Translations under genes and position numbers: made by a program | Shown here: piece by piece, positions 44,354-55,239 of the stretch | Layout of the letters: each line of letters opens with the position of its first letter | How positions within the stretch are numbered: the first letter of the stretch is position 1 | The notes under the pieces: model-generated | What the model was told of the DNA's origin: nothing | Databases searched by the model: none | What the model saw: only the letters and a program-made list of their open reading frames with translations | Assembly: GCA_037974965.1 (NCBI GenBank) | Contig: JBBPFI010000014.1 | Location: 62,001-126,000 of the forward strand | Length of the DNA: 64,000 bases | Source of the DNA: Dacryopinax spathularia | Lineage: Eukaryota > Basidiomycota > Dacrymycetes > Dacrymycetales > Dacrymycetaceae | Direction of reading: 5' to 3'

Positions 44354-44550
44354 CGATACGAGCGCCGCCCCTTGTGAGGACCACCAGAAACTGGCGCCAT
44401 AAGAAAGTAGCGCCATCAGATATGGGCGCCAGTATAATCTGGCGCCCATAGATACTGGCGCCATTCGAAACTGGCGCCATCCGAAACTGGCGCCATCCGA
44501 AGTAAGCGTCATCCGAAACGAGGTCCATTCAAACGATCCCCATTCGAGAC
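44354..44550 (-). repeat. Motif-C 16-bp minisatellite upstream of gene I
   Basis: About eleven 16-bp units with consensus GATGGCGCCAGTTTCG on the minus strand. The GGCGCC palindrome is conserved in most. Located 220-420 bp upstream of the gene I start codon. Same unit family as 49260-49425 and 61178-61500. Confidence 0.85.
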
Positions 44551-45889
44551 TAGAACCGACTGATCTGGGTACCTGCAACCTGATTCTGTGTCAGGCGTCC
44601 CGAAGTTCGTTTAGAAGAGCACATCAGCACATTTTATTAAGAGATGTAGCCGCACAAATGAACTAGATATAAATTGGCGGAGAATGTGTATAGCTGTTCG
44701 GCCTGAGTTCTTCTCCGAACGTGCCTTCATAATTTGAGCTCGGCCTGCAGCTCAAATTATTAATCGCCAAGATCAAGTAGCCAGGACGAACATTCAACCC
44801 TGAGTCTGTACCAGGTCGTTGCGAGCGCTCGCATCGAGGCTGCGAGAGGACCGCACGGTGTGTATGGATGTCGCTTGGCTTGGCTTGGCTTGGGGTCGTC
44901 TTTGGAACGCATGGGACGCGTCCAAGATCGTACGTTCGACCGAGCTGGCAATGTGCAATTAATTATAGTGAGCCGCACAAACACCGAGAGCGCACTCACT
45001 ATGGGTATGGGCATCGATCAGCCTGTCCGGCTTGCGAGAAATGCATGATCTGATTTCAAGCTGACATCCGGTGGTATATAAAGACTTGCGGTGTGCAGTT
45101 AGCTATAGCCGCACTAGCCCAATACAGAAGTGAACAAGACGTACTGTGCAGGTATTTCGATAGGCTTGTTCCACATGAGGAGATATGTGTATGGATATCG
45201 CTAGGCGCTCCTCTGGCCAAGCTGTGCTTCGCCGCTCCACTTGATGGCTCGCTTTTGCTACACATTGCCAGAGGGTTGCTCAGTTGGAACCAGCACGCAT
45301 GCAAGAATGCAAGACGAGCGCACTGTGAGTATGGATATCGCTCGGGTTGCATGGCTCATTGGCAGTAATTGAAGCGAAGCATGCAGTCGAATGAAGTCTT
45401 CCTGCTCTCAGGGATTTTGGTGGCATCCAAAAGACCTGCCTACATGTAGTTGACATCCAGTAGGCGTAGAAGCTTGCTGTGTTGAGCGTTAGTCGTGGCA
45501 GTTCTAGAATGCGTATAAGTGAGCAGACAGACAAGTTGTGTGTGTGGATATCGGTCGGCCTGTTCAGGACGTGTGTATGGATATGGTTCGGCCTAGATGT
45601 GTGTATGGATATGGTTCGGCCTGGACGTGTGCATGGATATCGTTCGGCGATCTCATTCACGGTCCTATTGAGAGCGCGACTGAATGTGCTTCTCCTCGAC
45701 TTGCCCAAGCTTGCAATGGAGTGAACTCTTCCATCTTGGATAGATCATGAGGGACTCTATATAGACATTTCAGTATGTAGTCAAGCCAGCCTAGTAACAC
45801 ACATACCTCACGACTGTCGACGGCACATATGCGGTAGGATGCGCGATGAGGGTGATATGAGAAGGTGAGAGACAAAGGACAGAACGAAG
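44551..45889. other. Gene-poor spacer with scattered motif-B copies
   Basis: No supported gene. Motif-B copies on the plus strand at 44858-44880, 45185-45206, 45324-45345, 45537-45560, 45571-45592, 45598-45620 and 45627-45648. The last four are in tandem at about 30-bp spacing. Confidence 0.75.
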
Positions 45890-46465
45890 GAGGGCGATAT
45901 GATGAAGGTGAAATGATGAAGGTAAGTGTGAGGAAGAAGTATCGAGAGATGAAAAAGGAGACAGATACGAGACGAAGAAGGGGAGAGATAGATAGAAGGA
46001 GAGATAGAAAGTAGGAGCAAGAGAATATGAAGGAGCGAGAGACGCAGAAGGAGAGTGTGATGAAGAAGAAGAGAGAGAGGGAGAAGAGGAGAGACGCACA
46101 AGGAGCGAGAGATGCAGAAGGAGAGAGTAATGAAGAAGAAGAGAGAGATGAAGAAGGAGCGAGAGATGCAGAAGGAGCGAGAGATGCAGAAGGAGCGAGA
46201 GATGCAGAAGGAGAGAGTGATGAAAAAGTGGAGAGAGATGAAGGAGCGAGAGATGGAGAAGGAGAGTGAGATGAAGAAGGAGCGAGAGATGGAGAAGGAG
46301 CGAGAGATGGAGAAGGAGCGAGAGATGCAGAAGGAGCGAGAGATGCAGAAGGAGAGAGTGATGAAAAAGTGGAGAGAGATGAAGGAGCGAGAGATGGAGA
46401 AGGAGAGTGAGATGAAGGAGAGAGAGATGAAGAAGGAGAGAGAGGTCAAGGAGGAGAGATGAAGA
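45890..46465 (+). repeat. 18-bp purine-rich minisatellite (family E)
   Basis: About 570 bp of degenerate tandem units, consensus GAGATGCAGAAGGAGCGA. All six frames are partly open only because the unit is a multiple of three without stops, so I do not read it as coding. A similar consensus recurs at 56975-57110 and 57900-57940, and on the opposite strand at 58660-58735 and 62385-62705. Confidence 0.85.
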
Positions 46466-46925
46466 GGCGAGCGATGCGGTAGGATAAATAGGGATTGACG
46501 AGAAGTAAGGTTGTGGATGTGAGAGAATTGCTGAGCTGGAAAGGGATACCGGCCCACACAGCTTGGGTGAAGAAGCGAATAAAAAGGAATAGCCAACGCG
46601 CGAGAGAGCAAGGGTCTGCAGGGATGCAAACGACAAGATATCAGCGGCGATGAAGAGAGTCTCAGAAACAGAAGCACGTACAGAACGAGCGGGGCAGTAA
46701 CAGCTACAGATGACAGCGATACTGTAGGGATGAGACCAGACTGACTACAGACGCGTTAGTGCCTTACACCCCGGGTAAAATGAGAAACAAGCAAGTGAAC
46801 TCCGATAGCGTCAGGAAAGCAGAAGGAGGACAAAGGTAGAGGATTGGACGAGGTAGGCATACTTAATTGACGGAGAGTAAGTCCACGCCGCGCGAGTTGG
46901 AAGAGAGCCGAGCCCTTACCCTATC

Positions 46926-47275
46926 CGTGTGTATGGATATCGTTCGACCAGGTCGCTCAGGGATGCAGGTATGCGCGCGGCGAATGTGTGTATGGATATT
47001 GTTCGGTCAGTCTGCCTGCAGGGTGGTGTGCTGTGGGAGGCGAAGCGAGCCAAGCACATGCCGAGGACTTTAGGACCAGTTCGTGCGCATACAGGATGCG
47101 TCTGGGTGTCGAATACAGGGATGTAGGGATGCGCGACGCGAATGTGTGTATGGATATTGTTCGGCCTGTCTGCCTGCTGGGTGGTGTAGTGTGGAAGGGG
47201 AAGCGACCCAAGCGCCTATCGAGCACTTTAACGCGAGTTCGCGCGCATACAGGTTGTGTATGGATATCGTCTGGC
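46926..47275 (+). repeat. Tandem 158-bp duplication carrying motif B
   Basis: Motif-B copies at 46926-46947, 46985-47007, 47142-47165 and 47254-47275. The second and third lie in two diverged copies of a unit of about 158 bp (starting near 46958 and 47118), each ending in GCGCATACAGG. Confidence 0.78.
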
Positions 47276-47399
47276 TTGCCTGTACAGCGAGCGATGCGGA
47301 CTACAGCACTAGTGTCAACCATGATAGATACGGGCACTTGAAAGAAAGCGCACGGGAAGAGAATGGCGGACACAAAGCCATGAGGGTGTTGTGTGCTTG

Positions 47400-47830
47400 C
47401 CCGAAGCCTTTCACACCTAACAGCTGGTTTGCATTCGACCCGAGTAGGGTCCCAGTCTTTGGAGCAAGCCCCTTCGCTTTGGGTGAGTGGGCCTTGCAGG
47501 GCTGTAGTTGTTCACTCGTGCACGTCGGCATGTGCTCATACGGGATGTTCAGTTCGCAGTCGATATTGATAACTGTGATGATGAGATCTGCTTGGATTAG
47601 GGTGAAAGGGTCGCCTTCGGTGTAGTGTACAGCGAGAGTATCGGACTAGGTCAGTACGTTAGAGTGCGGCGAGTACGCTTTCCATGGAGACGTACAACGG
47701 CTAAGCGGACATTGGCGAGCCACTTGTCAACACCCCCTTCGTGATCGTGGAGAGGCGACTCGACGTTATTGACAAGGCGTAGCATTCTTGTTATGTACAG
47801 AGGAGAGTAAAGGCGTCCGGCGCGCAAGTC
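47400..47830 (-). pseudogene. Inverted broken fragment of the tandem family, joined to a gene I-like piece
   Basis: The minus strand from about 47830 to 47570 matches the paralogue at 51971 across the end of its exon 3, intron 3 and the start of exon 4 (54010-54260): GTTGACAAGTGG, TCGCCAATGTCCGC and CTCTCGCTGTACACTACACC are shared, and the protein reads DTLAVHYTEG then PFTL. From about 47500 to 47415 it instead resembles the gene I exon near 43485-43545 (CCAGCTGTTAGG). It lies directly 3' of gene J, so it may be the remains of that gene's own body. Confidence 0.65.
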
Positions 47831-47846
47831 TCTCTCTTGATCATCG

Positions 47847-48575
47847 TCAGCTCGACTTGTCCGACCTGCGGAAGGCGAGCGCGAGATATGCTTGGTGCAC
47901 CGCAGGTTCGTACGCCTCCTTCGCCCTGTCCAGCATGCGTGCTCTCCTCAGTTTACGATGCTTCCCCAAGGGAGGCGCTAAGCGGATCTTGCAAGCAGCT
48001 ACAGCCTGGCGGGCTTCTTCAGCCTGGCGAGCTTCTTCAGCCTGGCGAGCTTCTTCGGCCTGGCGAGCTTCTTCAGCCTGACGAGCTTCTTCAGCCCGGC
48101 GAGCCATCTCGTGGCATTGATGGTCTTCAGTAGAGCGCGTATCTTCCAATGCTATAGACCTGACCTCCCCTGCAGGGTCTCCTAGTGTGCTGTCTCCTGG
48201 GATCGGCTGACATACTGAAGGATCGTCTAGACATAAGATTGTTGACATTGTCGGTTCCCCACCACGAAGTCCTACAAGTGCCTGTGAAGTGCCGCCTCCT
48301 ATTGATGGATTCGTTTGGTAGGGCAGTTTTCGCGGAGCCCGTTTGAGGAGGTATTCTGGTGGACACCAACCCCCAGATTGCAGCGGCCTTGACTGCTTTG
48401 TTAAGTCGATTCGTGAAGGACGGAGCTGAGGCGGGGCACTCCTTCTGAATCGATGACGCGAACCTCGCTGACGGGAGTGGGAGTGCGCGGGAGAATGCAT
48501 TGGGGAGTCTTCCGCGGAGGATGCGGACAGGTATCCGCAGCCGCCGTCTGTGAGGTCCTCGTCGTCGAATGGCAT
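47847..48575 (-). CDS. Island-2 gene J: EEARQA-repeat protein, probable remnant of the tandem family
   Basis: Open frame of 242 codons from the ATG at 48575 (MPFDDEDLTDGGCG). Ser/Arg-rich N-terminus (SPAHSHSRQRGSRHRFRR), then six in-frame copies of an 18-bp unit giving EEARQA repeats (47998-48110), then a basic helical tail (CKIRLAPPLGKHRKLRRARM). The repeat recalls the AARQAE array in the N-terminal exon of the gene at 51971. The downstream sequence is a fragment of that gene's body. Likely the 5' part of a decayed, inverted paralogue; expression uncertain. Confidence 0.5.
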   Translation of the reverse strand: MPFDDEDLTDGGCGYLSASSAEDSPMHSPAHSHSRQRGSRHRFRRSAPPQLRPSRIDLTKQSRPLQSGGWCPPEYLLKRAPRKLPYQTNPSIGGGTSQALVGLRGGEPTMSTILCLDDPSVCQPIPGDSTLGDPAGEVRSIALEDTRSTEDHQCHEMARRAEEARQAEEARQAEEARQAEEARQAEEARQAVAACKIRLAPPLGKHRKLRRARMLDRAKEAYEPAVHQAYLALAFRRSDKSS

Positions 48576-49259
48576 CGTATGGAATGTGAGTGAACGGACG
48601 AGGGCAGCGAATGCTTGGTATATGCTCAGTACACGCGGAGGCGGCAGGCACAAACACTTAACGTACGCACCTATGAGAGGTAGAAGACTGAACTTCTCCT
48701 CGTTCACCTCGGGCTCCCTTTCCCCGCACTATCGCGGCTCCTTCCCTAACTTGCTAGCAGAATAGTTGGAATCGTGGCCGCGAGTAAACGAGGACGGGAT
48801 GGGATGGGCTTCGGGTTGAATTGCCGATGTAAGTCTTGGACACAAAGGATTGGTGGAATTGCGGTGTATATGGAGGGAGGCTCAGTGATAGCAAACCTCG
48901 CGCTGTTGGCTCACACCAGTGAGATTACTGGAGCTGGGATTATGAGACCTTGAGCTACAGTGCTGCAATGGGTTTCGCTGGACGAAGAGGAGATAACGAC
49001 AGATCAGATGCAACGTGTGGCGCGTCACCCTAGGGATAAACATGCAACACGTAATCAGCACGTGACACCGCGCGTATCTTCCCATCATAATGCAGGCGTA
49101 TAGCGAGCGCAATACTCCTTTATAAATAAGCGTGGTCGTTCTTGTTTGCGATCTAATGGCTGAGGTGACGATTACTATTGTGGCTGATTTAAAATAGTAT
49201 CCATATCTGCCGGCTACTGTTTCCAATGACTACCGTTTATTCTGTCGACCGTTTCTTGT
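48576..49259. other. Upstream region of gene J
   Basis: No gene seen and no recognised repeat before the motif-C array at 49260. Confidence 0.45.
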
Positions 49260-49425
49260 GGCTCCCATATCTTATGCCTCTCACTTCCGACGGCGCCGGT
49301 TGGAAACGGTTCTGGTTATTGATGGCTCACAGATCGGATGGCTCTCAAATCAGAAGGCGCTCATATCGGACGGCGCCAAGATCGGACGGCTGTGGAATCG
49401 AATGACGGTCAGATCGAAAGGTGGG
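49260..49425 (+). repeat. Motif-C 16-bp minisatellite
   Basis: At least seven 16-bp units, consensus GATGGCGCTCAGATCG. Same unit family as the arrays at 44354 and 61178, with the GGCGCC core kept in some units. Confidence 0.82.
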
Positions 49426-49807
49426 TGCCTACCAGTCTTGACCGCACTTTCATGGCTAGAATGAAGACTGAACTGAACATAGGAACACTTACACACCGGA
49501 TTATTAGGGTGGGCCTTGGCACTTCTCGGTGGTGCAAGGCATCAACACCAGCGCGCAAGAACCTCAGACCTTTCTCATGAATCCACCGACTCTCAAATCA
49601 CAGAAGAACTCCAATCACAGAAGAATCTGCTGTGAAAACCACAGAACAGCGGTACAAGCAATGAATGCATTATAGCGATCGGATAGCCGATAACGGCTGA
49701 ATACAGAGGTAGTATGGATCTACATCACCATACTACGCAGCCAGAGACAAGGACAGTGCGTGAATACAAACATTCCGAGATGCTACCTACGAACTCCGAC
49801 TAAGTAA

Positions 49808-51310
49808 CTACACAGGGATGCCGGTTGAAGAGGCGCATGGATTGAGGAACTTGGGCAAGAAGTCGCAGAAGCGAGCATAGATTGTCGTCAACCCACGCTC
49901 TTCACGGTAGCGCCTGCGATCTTCCGCTCGAGCCTTCCGGTACGCGTCCAAGGCCGCGCTGCTCCTATATACTTCATCGTTATATATCCAAGGACGCGAG
50001 TCCAAAGCGTTCGGCTGTACGGAGGGAGGAGTCTTCGTCTTTGTAAGTGCATGTGCGGCTCCAGCGGCGCACAAATCGAGTTCCCCATCAGGGTAGAGCA
50101 GACTACGGATAGTCTGCTCACGAAAAGGGTCCATTCGCATGTACGGGGGAGGATAGGCGTCCAATTCGCAAGCCTCGTCAGGGCCGCCGACGCTGGCATT
50201 GGCTGCATCATAGCCGGTCTGGTCCGCTTGCGTGGTGCCAACCGCATTCATCCCTCTTTCTTCTGCGTCCTGCTCATCCACCGCACGACGCAAGGCAGCG
50301 ACCTCTGCAAGACGCCCTTGCACAGCAACCTGCAGGGGTAGAGAGTCACAGTGAAACGCACGTAGGTAATCAGCATATGCATCAAGCCGGCGTTGGGTGA
50401 TTGCGAGATTGGGATTGCGAGAGTAACCACGTGCTCGGCGCGAAGACCCTTTGGTGACAACTGCGGTCCTTGCAGAGCTAGGCAGAGCATGGCGGGGCGC
50501 GGAACGAGTGTCTTCGCATCCTGGCACAGGGTCGTGTGCGAGTGTATGGATGTCGTTCGGCTTGGCCTGTCCTGCAGAAGAACCGAGGATAGACGGCGCA
50601 GTTCCGGCGCCTTCCAACCCCCCAGCAGGAGTGGCAATGTGTGTATGGATATTGTTCGGCTTGTCTTCTCCCGCAGAAGAAGCGAGGACGCCCCCAGCAG
50701 GAGTGGCAATGTGTGTATGGATATTGTTCGGCTTGTCTTCTCCCGCAGAAGAAGCGAGGACGCCCCCAGCAGGAGTGGCAAGGTGTGTATGGATATCGTT
50801 CGGCTTGGCCGGTCCTGCAGAAGAACCGAGGATGGATGGCGCAGTTCCGGCGCCCTCCAACCCCCCAGCAGGAGTGGCAATGTGTGTATGGATATTGTTC
50901 GGCTTGTCTTCTCCCGCAGAAGAAGCGAGGACGCCCCCAGCAGGAGTGGCAAGGTGTGTATGGATATCGTTCGGCTTGGCCGGTCCTGCAGAAGAACCGA
51001 GGATGGATGGCGCAGTTCCGGCGCCTTCAACCCTCGCAACAGGAGTGGCAATGCGTGTATGGATATCGTTCGGCTTGGCTTCTCCTGCAGAAGAAGCGAG
51101 GACGGATGGCGCAGTTCCGAGCCTCTCACGGAAGTCGACGTCGATGGTCGAGCGTGTATCGGTATCGATCAGACTGTCTCTCTCCGCAGACAGAGTATTC
51201 ATAACAGAGAAGGGGCGGCGATACGGGGCGTCCATACTGCAGTCGTATCTTGATAGATAAGACTGAAGTGCGGTGGTTGCTTCACAACTGGTCGAGAAGT
51301 AAGCTCGCAT
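49808..51310 (-). CDS. Island-2 gene L: protein with motif-B-derived PNDIHTH repeats
   Basis: Open frame of 500 codons from the ATG at 51310; a second ATG (MDAPYRRPFSVMNTL) at 51235 is equally possible. Residues from about 65 to 260 are seven units of 24 or 33 residues built on (K)PN(D/N)IHTH(I/L)ATPAGG, alternating with LASSAGED or GTAPSILGSSAG. The PN(D/N)IHTH part is the reverse complement of motif B. The unique C-terminal half has a helical stretch (AVQGRLAEVAALRRAVDEQD) and an acidic, Pro-rich region. No domain known. The long unique C-terminal frame supports real coding, but two plus-strand frames are also open across the array. Confidence 0.55.
   Translation of the reverse strand: MRAYFSTSCEATTALQSYLSRYDCSMDAPYRRPFSVMNTLSAERDSLIDTDTRSTIDVDFRERLGTAPSVLASSAGEAKPNDIHTRIATPVARVEGAGTAPSILGSSAGPAKPNDIHTHLATPAGGVLASSAGEDKPNNIHTHIATPAGGLEGAGTAPSILGSSAGPAKPNDIHTHLATPAGGVLASSAGEDKPNNIHTHIATPAGGVLASSAGEDKPNNIHTHIATPAGGLEGAGTAPSILGSSAGQAKPNDIHTLAHDPVPGCEDTRSAPRHALPSSARTAVVTKGSSRRARGYSRNPNLAITQRRLDAYADYLRAFHCDSLPLQVAVQGRLAEVAALRRAVDEQDAEERGMNAVGTTQADQTGYDAANASVGGPDEACELDAYPPPYMRMDPFREQTIRSLLYPDGELDLCAAGAAHALTKTKTPPSVQPNALDSRPWIYNDEVYRSSAALDAYRKARAEDRRRYREERGLTTIYARFCDFLPKFLNPCASSTGIPV
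50540..51073 (+). repeat. Motif-B coding array (72-bp and 99-bp units)
   Basis: Motif-B copies at 50540-50562, 50639-50660, 50711-50732, 50783-50804, 50881-50902, 50954-50975 and 51054-51073, with a decayed copy near 51150. The spacing is a multiple of three, which keeps the minus-strand frame of gene L open. Confidence 0.9.
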
Positions 51311-51970
51311 ACTTGAGCTAGTCCTCCCACTCACGGATGCTGCAATTCTTCAATGAGCTTCACGAGATACTGGATAGGTTTCTGAGGAAGATGGTCGTAG
51401 GATGATGAGGAGGAGGTGGATGAGTTTGAATGACAGGGGGTATTTGGCTCCGCAGAGCGGTGCTGACGAAGGCGTCAGAGATGCATGTGACAGTCACTGG
51501 GTGGCGTTGTTACGGGGATGCAGTGGCGTTGTAGATCAAGCCAATGTCAGAATCAGGCGTGGTGTACTCTAATGACAAGACCGCCATAGAGATTAGACTG
51601 TGTCAGAACATCATCCATATCCGCACATTAATACCCAAACTTTACCTTTATTCATAGGCTTTCTCAGCCACATACTTCCACTGCCAATATCCTTGCAACT
51701 CACATTACCTCCCAACGTACATCCGCAACTCAACCCAAAGCCCATCCCATCCTGTCCTCGTTTATTCGCAGCTGTTCACCCAACTGTTCTGCTAGCCAAG
51801 TTAGGAGGAACAGTGATAGTGCGGGTGAAAGGAAGCCGAGGTGAACGAGGAGAAGTTCAGCCTTCTACCTCTCATAGGTACGTACGTTCAGTGTTTGTGC
51901 CTGCCGCCTCCGACCGCGTGTACTGAGCATGTATGCAGTCTTCCTCCTTCGACATATCGAAGTTTTCACA
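51311..51970. promoter_or_regulatory. Divergent promoter between gene L and the first tandem paralogue
   Basis: No gene, motif-B or motif-C copy recognised in this 660-bp gap. An in-frame ATG at 51929 lies upstream of the preferred start. Confidence 0.45.
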
Positions 51971-54900
51971 ATGGCCAATCCTAACAGAGGACTACACTAC
52001 TGGCACACCAGCAGCTGGTACAGCCAGCAACAGCATCAGCAAGAAGCCCAGCAGATATCACGGCCCGCTACCCCCAGATATGCGCCTCCCCCCGAGCGTA
52101 CCGACGCATATAGGAGCTCTTCCGGCCGTTCATCCCATCTGGCTCAGCACCAATACTACGCATACACCAATCCAAGCAATAGTGATCGAGGATACACCGC
52201 TTCCAACAATTCGCTCGCTTACCAGCCTCGTCGCCCGATGTACCCAATCCCGTCCCCGAACCAGCAACCAAGGTACAACGGACACGCCGAACAGGATCGC
52301 CAGAGGAGAGCTGCTGCGCCGCGGAAGGACCAGGCGAGGGTGCGAGACAAGGGGCAGGGTGAGGCGTCGGACCCGGTACGGTATTCGCAACTGTCAGAGG
52401 AGGAGAAGCTGGCAAGACATCTGAGAGCGCAAGAGGCTTGGAGGCAAAGGCAAAAGGCTGAAGAACAAGCTCGTCAGGCCGAAGCTGAGCGTCGGGCCGC
52501 AGCTAGACAACGGGAAGAAGCTCTACAGGCCGAAGCAGCTCGACAGGCCGAAGCAGCTCGACAGGCCGAAGCAGCTCGACAGGCCGAAGCAGCTCGACAG
52601 GCCGAAGCAGCTCGACAGGCCGAAGCAGCTCGACAGGCCGAAGCAGCTCGACAGGCTGAAGCAGCTCGACAGGCTGCCGAGCTTGATCGTCAAGCCCGAG
52701 CCCGCATGGAAGAAGAAGCCCTGAGAGCTGCACGACTGCAGAAGGCTCGGGAAGCTCAGGATGCGTTTAAGGCACGGAAGGCTGAAGAGGCCCGACTCGC
52801 TGAGGAGAAACGCAAGGCTGAAGCGATGCGGGCTGAAGCAGAACGCCGAGCCGAAGCAGAACGTCAGGCTGAAGCAGAACGTCAGGCTGAAGCAGAACGT
52901 CGGGCTGAAGCAGAACGGCAGGCTGAAGCAGAACGGCAGGCTGAAGCAGAACGGCGGGCTGAAACAGAACGTCGGGCTGAAGCAGAGCGCCAAGCTGATG
53001 CTATTCAATCTGCTGCGCATGAAGGAGGCGACTTGGAGGGAGAAAACGCCCCTGGTGGCTCAGAGGCTCCTTCCCCCGTCCAGGATATTCCTTGGGACAC
53101 TTCGCTGGATTGCACTCCTCTGCAATTCTGGGCGAAGGGCACTCACACGCCACAGAACAGTGCTGAGGAAGAACTGGAAGAACTTCTCTACTCTCGGCTT
53201 AACGAATTACACATTCTCATACTCGAAGTGCCCGAAGAAAGTGACTCGGATGAGGCTATCAGTTCCTGGTTTACGAAGGCCGCTGACTTCATGGTAAGTA
53301 TGACATAATGTCGGCATTGTATTGCGCTGATGATATTCTAGAGCAAGATGGCCGGCTTTGACCTCACGAGCGGGAGACTGGCCTACCGCTATCTTCAGCA
53401 TGCAATGGAGAAACTCTTCCAGCTTGCCGAGGGACTCCCTGGTCATGGCAACGATCTTCAAGTCAGGCCGGCTGACTTCAAGCTCCCTTACATTGAAAAT
53501 CGAACGGAAGAGCTGCTGCGGCAGGAAGTATCCCGAATCCTCCCGCATTGGCAGGCCGATCCCGAAACCCTCATTCTTTCTCTGAAGACTCCTCAGCAAG
53601 TCGTGGACGAAATCGCTCGCAATCGGACCGCCCCTCTTCCTTGGTTCGGAGAATATGGTGATATTACGCGACCGGGGGTACAATGGCTTCTTAATAAGCG
53701 AGGCGAGTTTCTAGTGAGTGACAACCCACGGGCGAGCAACATGTATGCTAAGGCGCATCATAGCAATGCTTTCTCGACATGTGGGATGACCCTCGTATCC
53801 CTCAACCCGACGGGGTATCCATCTTGGAAGAAGCGTACGCACTGGTGAAAGATGAAGCAGTTCATCTTTTGGCTTTCCACGTCATGGAAGGGTTCGATGA
53901 CCCTTTGCCCCGGAGGGCCACAGCTGGCGGACACTTCGCTTGGGATGAATTAGAACGCCGTATACCGAAAACGAAGGCGGATAGGCTATTTAACTGGGAT
54001 CGCTACTCGTCACTCTACATTGAAGGTGTGCTACGCACTGTGGACACCAATAAGCCCAAGCCACCTCTCCATAACAATGAAGAGCGGGTTGACAAGTGGT
54101 TCGCCAATGTCCGCCTAACTGTGGTATGTGTTTATGGAAAGAATACTCGCCGCACTCTAACGTTCTGATCTAGGCCGACACTCTCGCTGTACACTACACC
54201 GAAGGCGTCCCTTTCACCCTAAATCAAGCAGAACTTATCATCTCTATTCTTCAAAATGTCTTCGATTGGGTCGTCTCCGAGGAACGGTACAAACTGGAGA
54301 TCGAGTATCGGCACATTCCGAGATGGGCGCTTGAACGACTACAGGTCTTCGTGGGCGGTCGCTGGCGTCAGAAGCCGGCTGGTCCCATTAAGCGTGCGCA
54401 CCTCGTAGGAGAAGATCAGAACCCAATGACATTTGAGGAATTCGATCGCCGCTATCTCATGCATACCAAAGCTAGGCGTAAGCAGCTTGCGGCTCATCTG
54501 GACCAGCAACCAGACGGCTGGCAAACAGTGGACGACAATCTGAAGCGAATGAGACGATCGAAGAACAGGATCGACCCTTTCCCTCGCCATGTCCTGCGAT
54601 GCGCTTTCTTTGAAATGCCCGTATATTCGCTGAGCAACTTCCCTACTTTCGATGAAGTCAAAACTCAAGGGGAAGTTATCATAGAAGATCCAGGTCTTCC
54701 AGCCAAAATTTTCGTAAGCCGCTCGATCCGCAGGGCTAGAAACTGTCTGACTACGCATTGGTATAGCTCGCTTACGGAGAGAAAGCCTGCCACACCTGTC
54801 AAATACATAAGGAGGCACGCGTGGGCGTAAACCGAGTTTGCAGACGCTGGGAGCGCCAATGCTGCATCAGATGTAGGGATAAAAAAGCGGTCTGCATGTG

Positions 54901-55198
54901 GCATAACGACGTCTACGGGAATAGTAAGTGCTTTTCTGCTTGGATCTCCCAGACACTAACCGTCGTAGTCTCCTACAAGTATTACGACCTCGAAGGGCCG
55001 CGAAATCGCGGAATTCCGCTGCACGTCCTCGACAATCTCATTCGTGAACGCTGGTTCGAGGGGAATCTGGATTTCCCCGGTCCTCCCCCTCCAGAGACGC
55101 GCAGGGAGCCGAACTATACAGGTCTTATCAATGCCAAAGGGAGCAAGGTTCTTTCCGAGAGTGCTTACTTTCGCAAAAACAAAGCTGTTCCCTTTTGA
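51971..55198 (+). CDS. Tandem family protein 1, with long coiled-coil N-terminus and C-terminal Cys cluster
   Basis: Six exons: 51971-53293, 53342-53713, 53764-54123, 54174-54713, 54767-54923, 54969-55198; 993 codons in frame. Exon 1 has a Gln/Tyr-rich start, then two 18-bp-unit arrays coding AARQAE and AEAERR/Q repeats (long charged helix). Exon 2 onward is the conserved body: VVDEIARNRTAPLPWFGEYG, YSSLYIEGVLRTVD, IPRWALERLQVFVGGRWRQK, PFPRHVLRCAFFE. Exon 5 (residues 866-918) is a Cys cluster: KACHTC, NRVCRRWERQCCIRCRDKK, CMWHNDVYGN. Same introns and phases as the genes at 58751 and 61676. Probably zinc- and nucleic-acid-binding by pattern, not shown. No named family. Confidence 0.78.
52519..52680 (+). 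repeat. 18-bp coding array, AARQAE
   Basis: Eight to nine near-identical units of CAGGCCGAAGCAGCTCGA; near-identity at the DNA level implies recent expansion. Confidence 0.9.
52805..52990 (+). repeat. 18-bp coding array, AEAERR/Q
   Basis: About nine units of GCTGAAGCAGAACGTCGG, slightly more diverged than the upstream array. Confidence 0.88.
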
Positions 55199-55239
55199 GA
55201 CTTTAGAGGGCTGGAAGCAGTGTGAGATACGCACGTCAG

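Noticed and set aside
45791-46677. Several long open frames on both strands reading as Leu/Ser-rich or Met/Glu/Lys-rich proteins
   Set aside because: They are products of an 18-bp satellite without stops; multiple frames are open at once and no unique sequence, start context or splice signal supports coding.
46957-47373. Minus-strand open frame containing DIHTH-like words
   Set aside because: The motif-B copies fall in different frames here, so they are not a coding repeat as in gene L.
50540-51073. CRISPR-like appearance of evenly spaced short repeats
   Set aside because: The DNA is eukaryotic, the spacers are themselves repeated rather than unique, the spacing is coding-driven, and no cas genes exist.
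50393-51260. Plus-strand open frames across the motif-B array (MDIVR-type repeats)
   Set aside because: They are mirror frames of the repeat array; only the minus-strand frame continues into a long unique C-terminal region.
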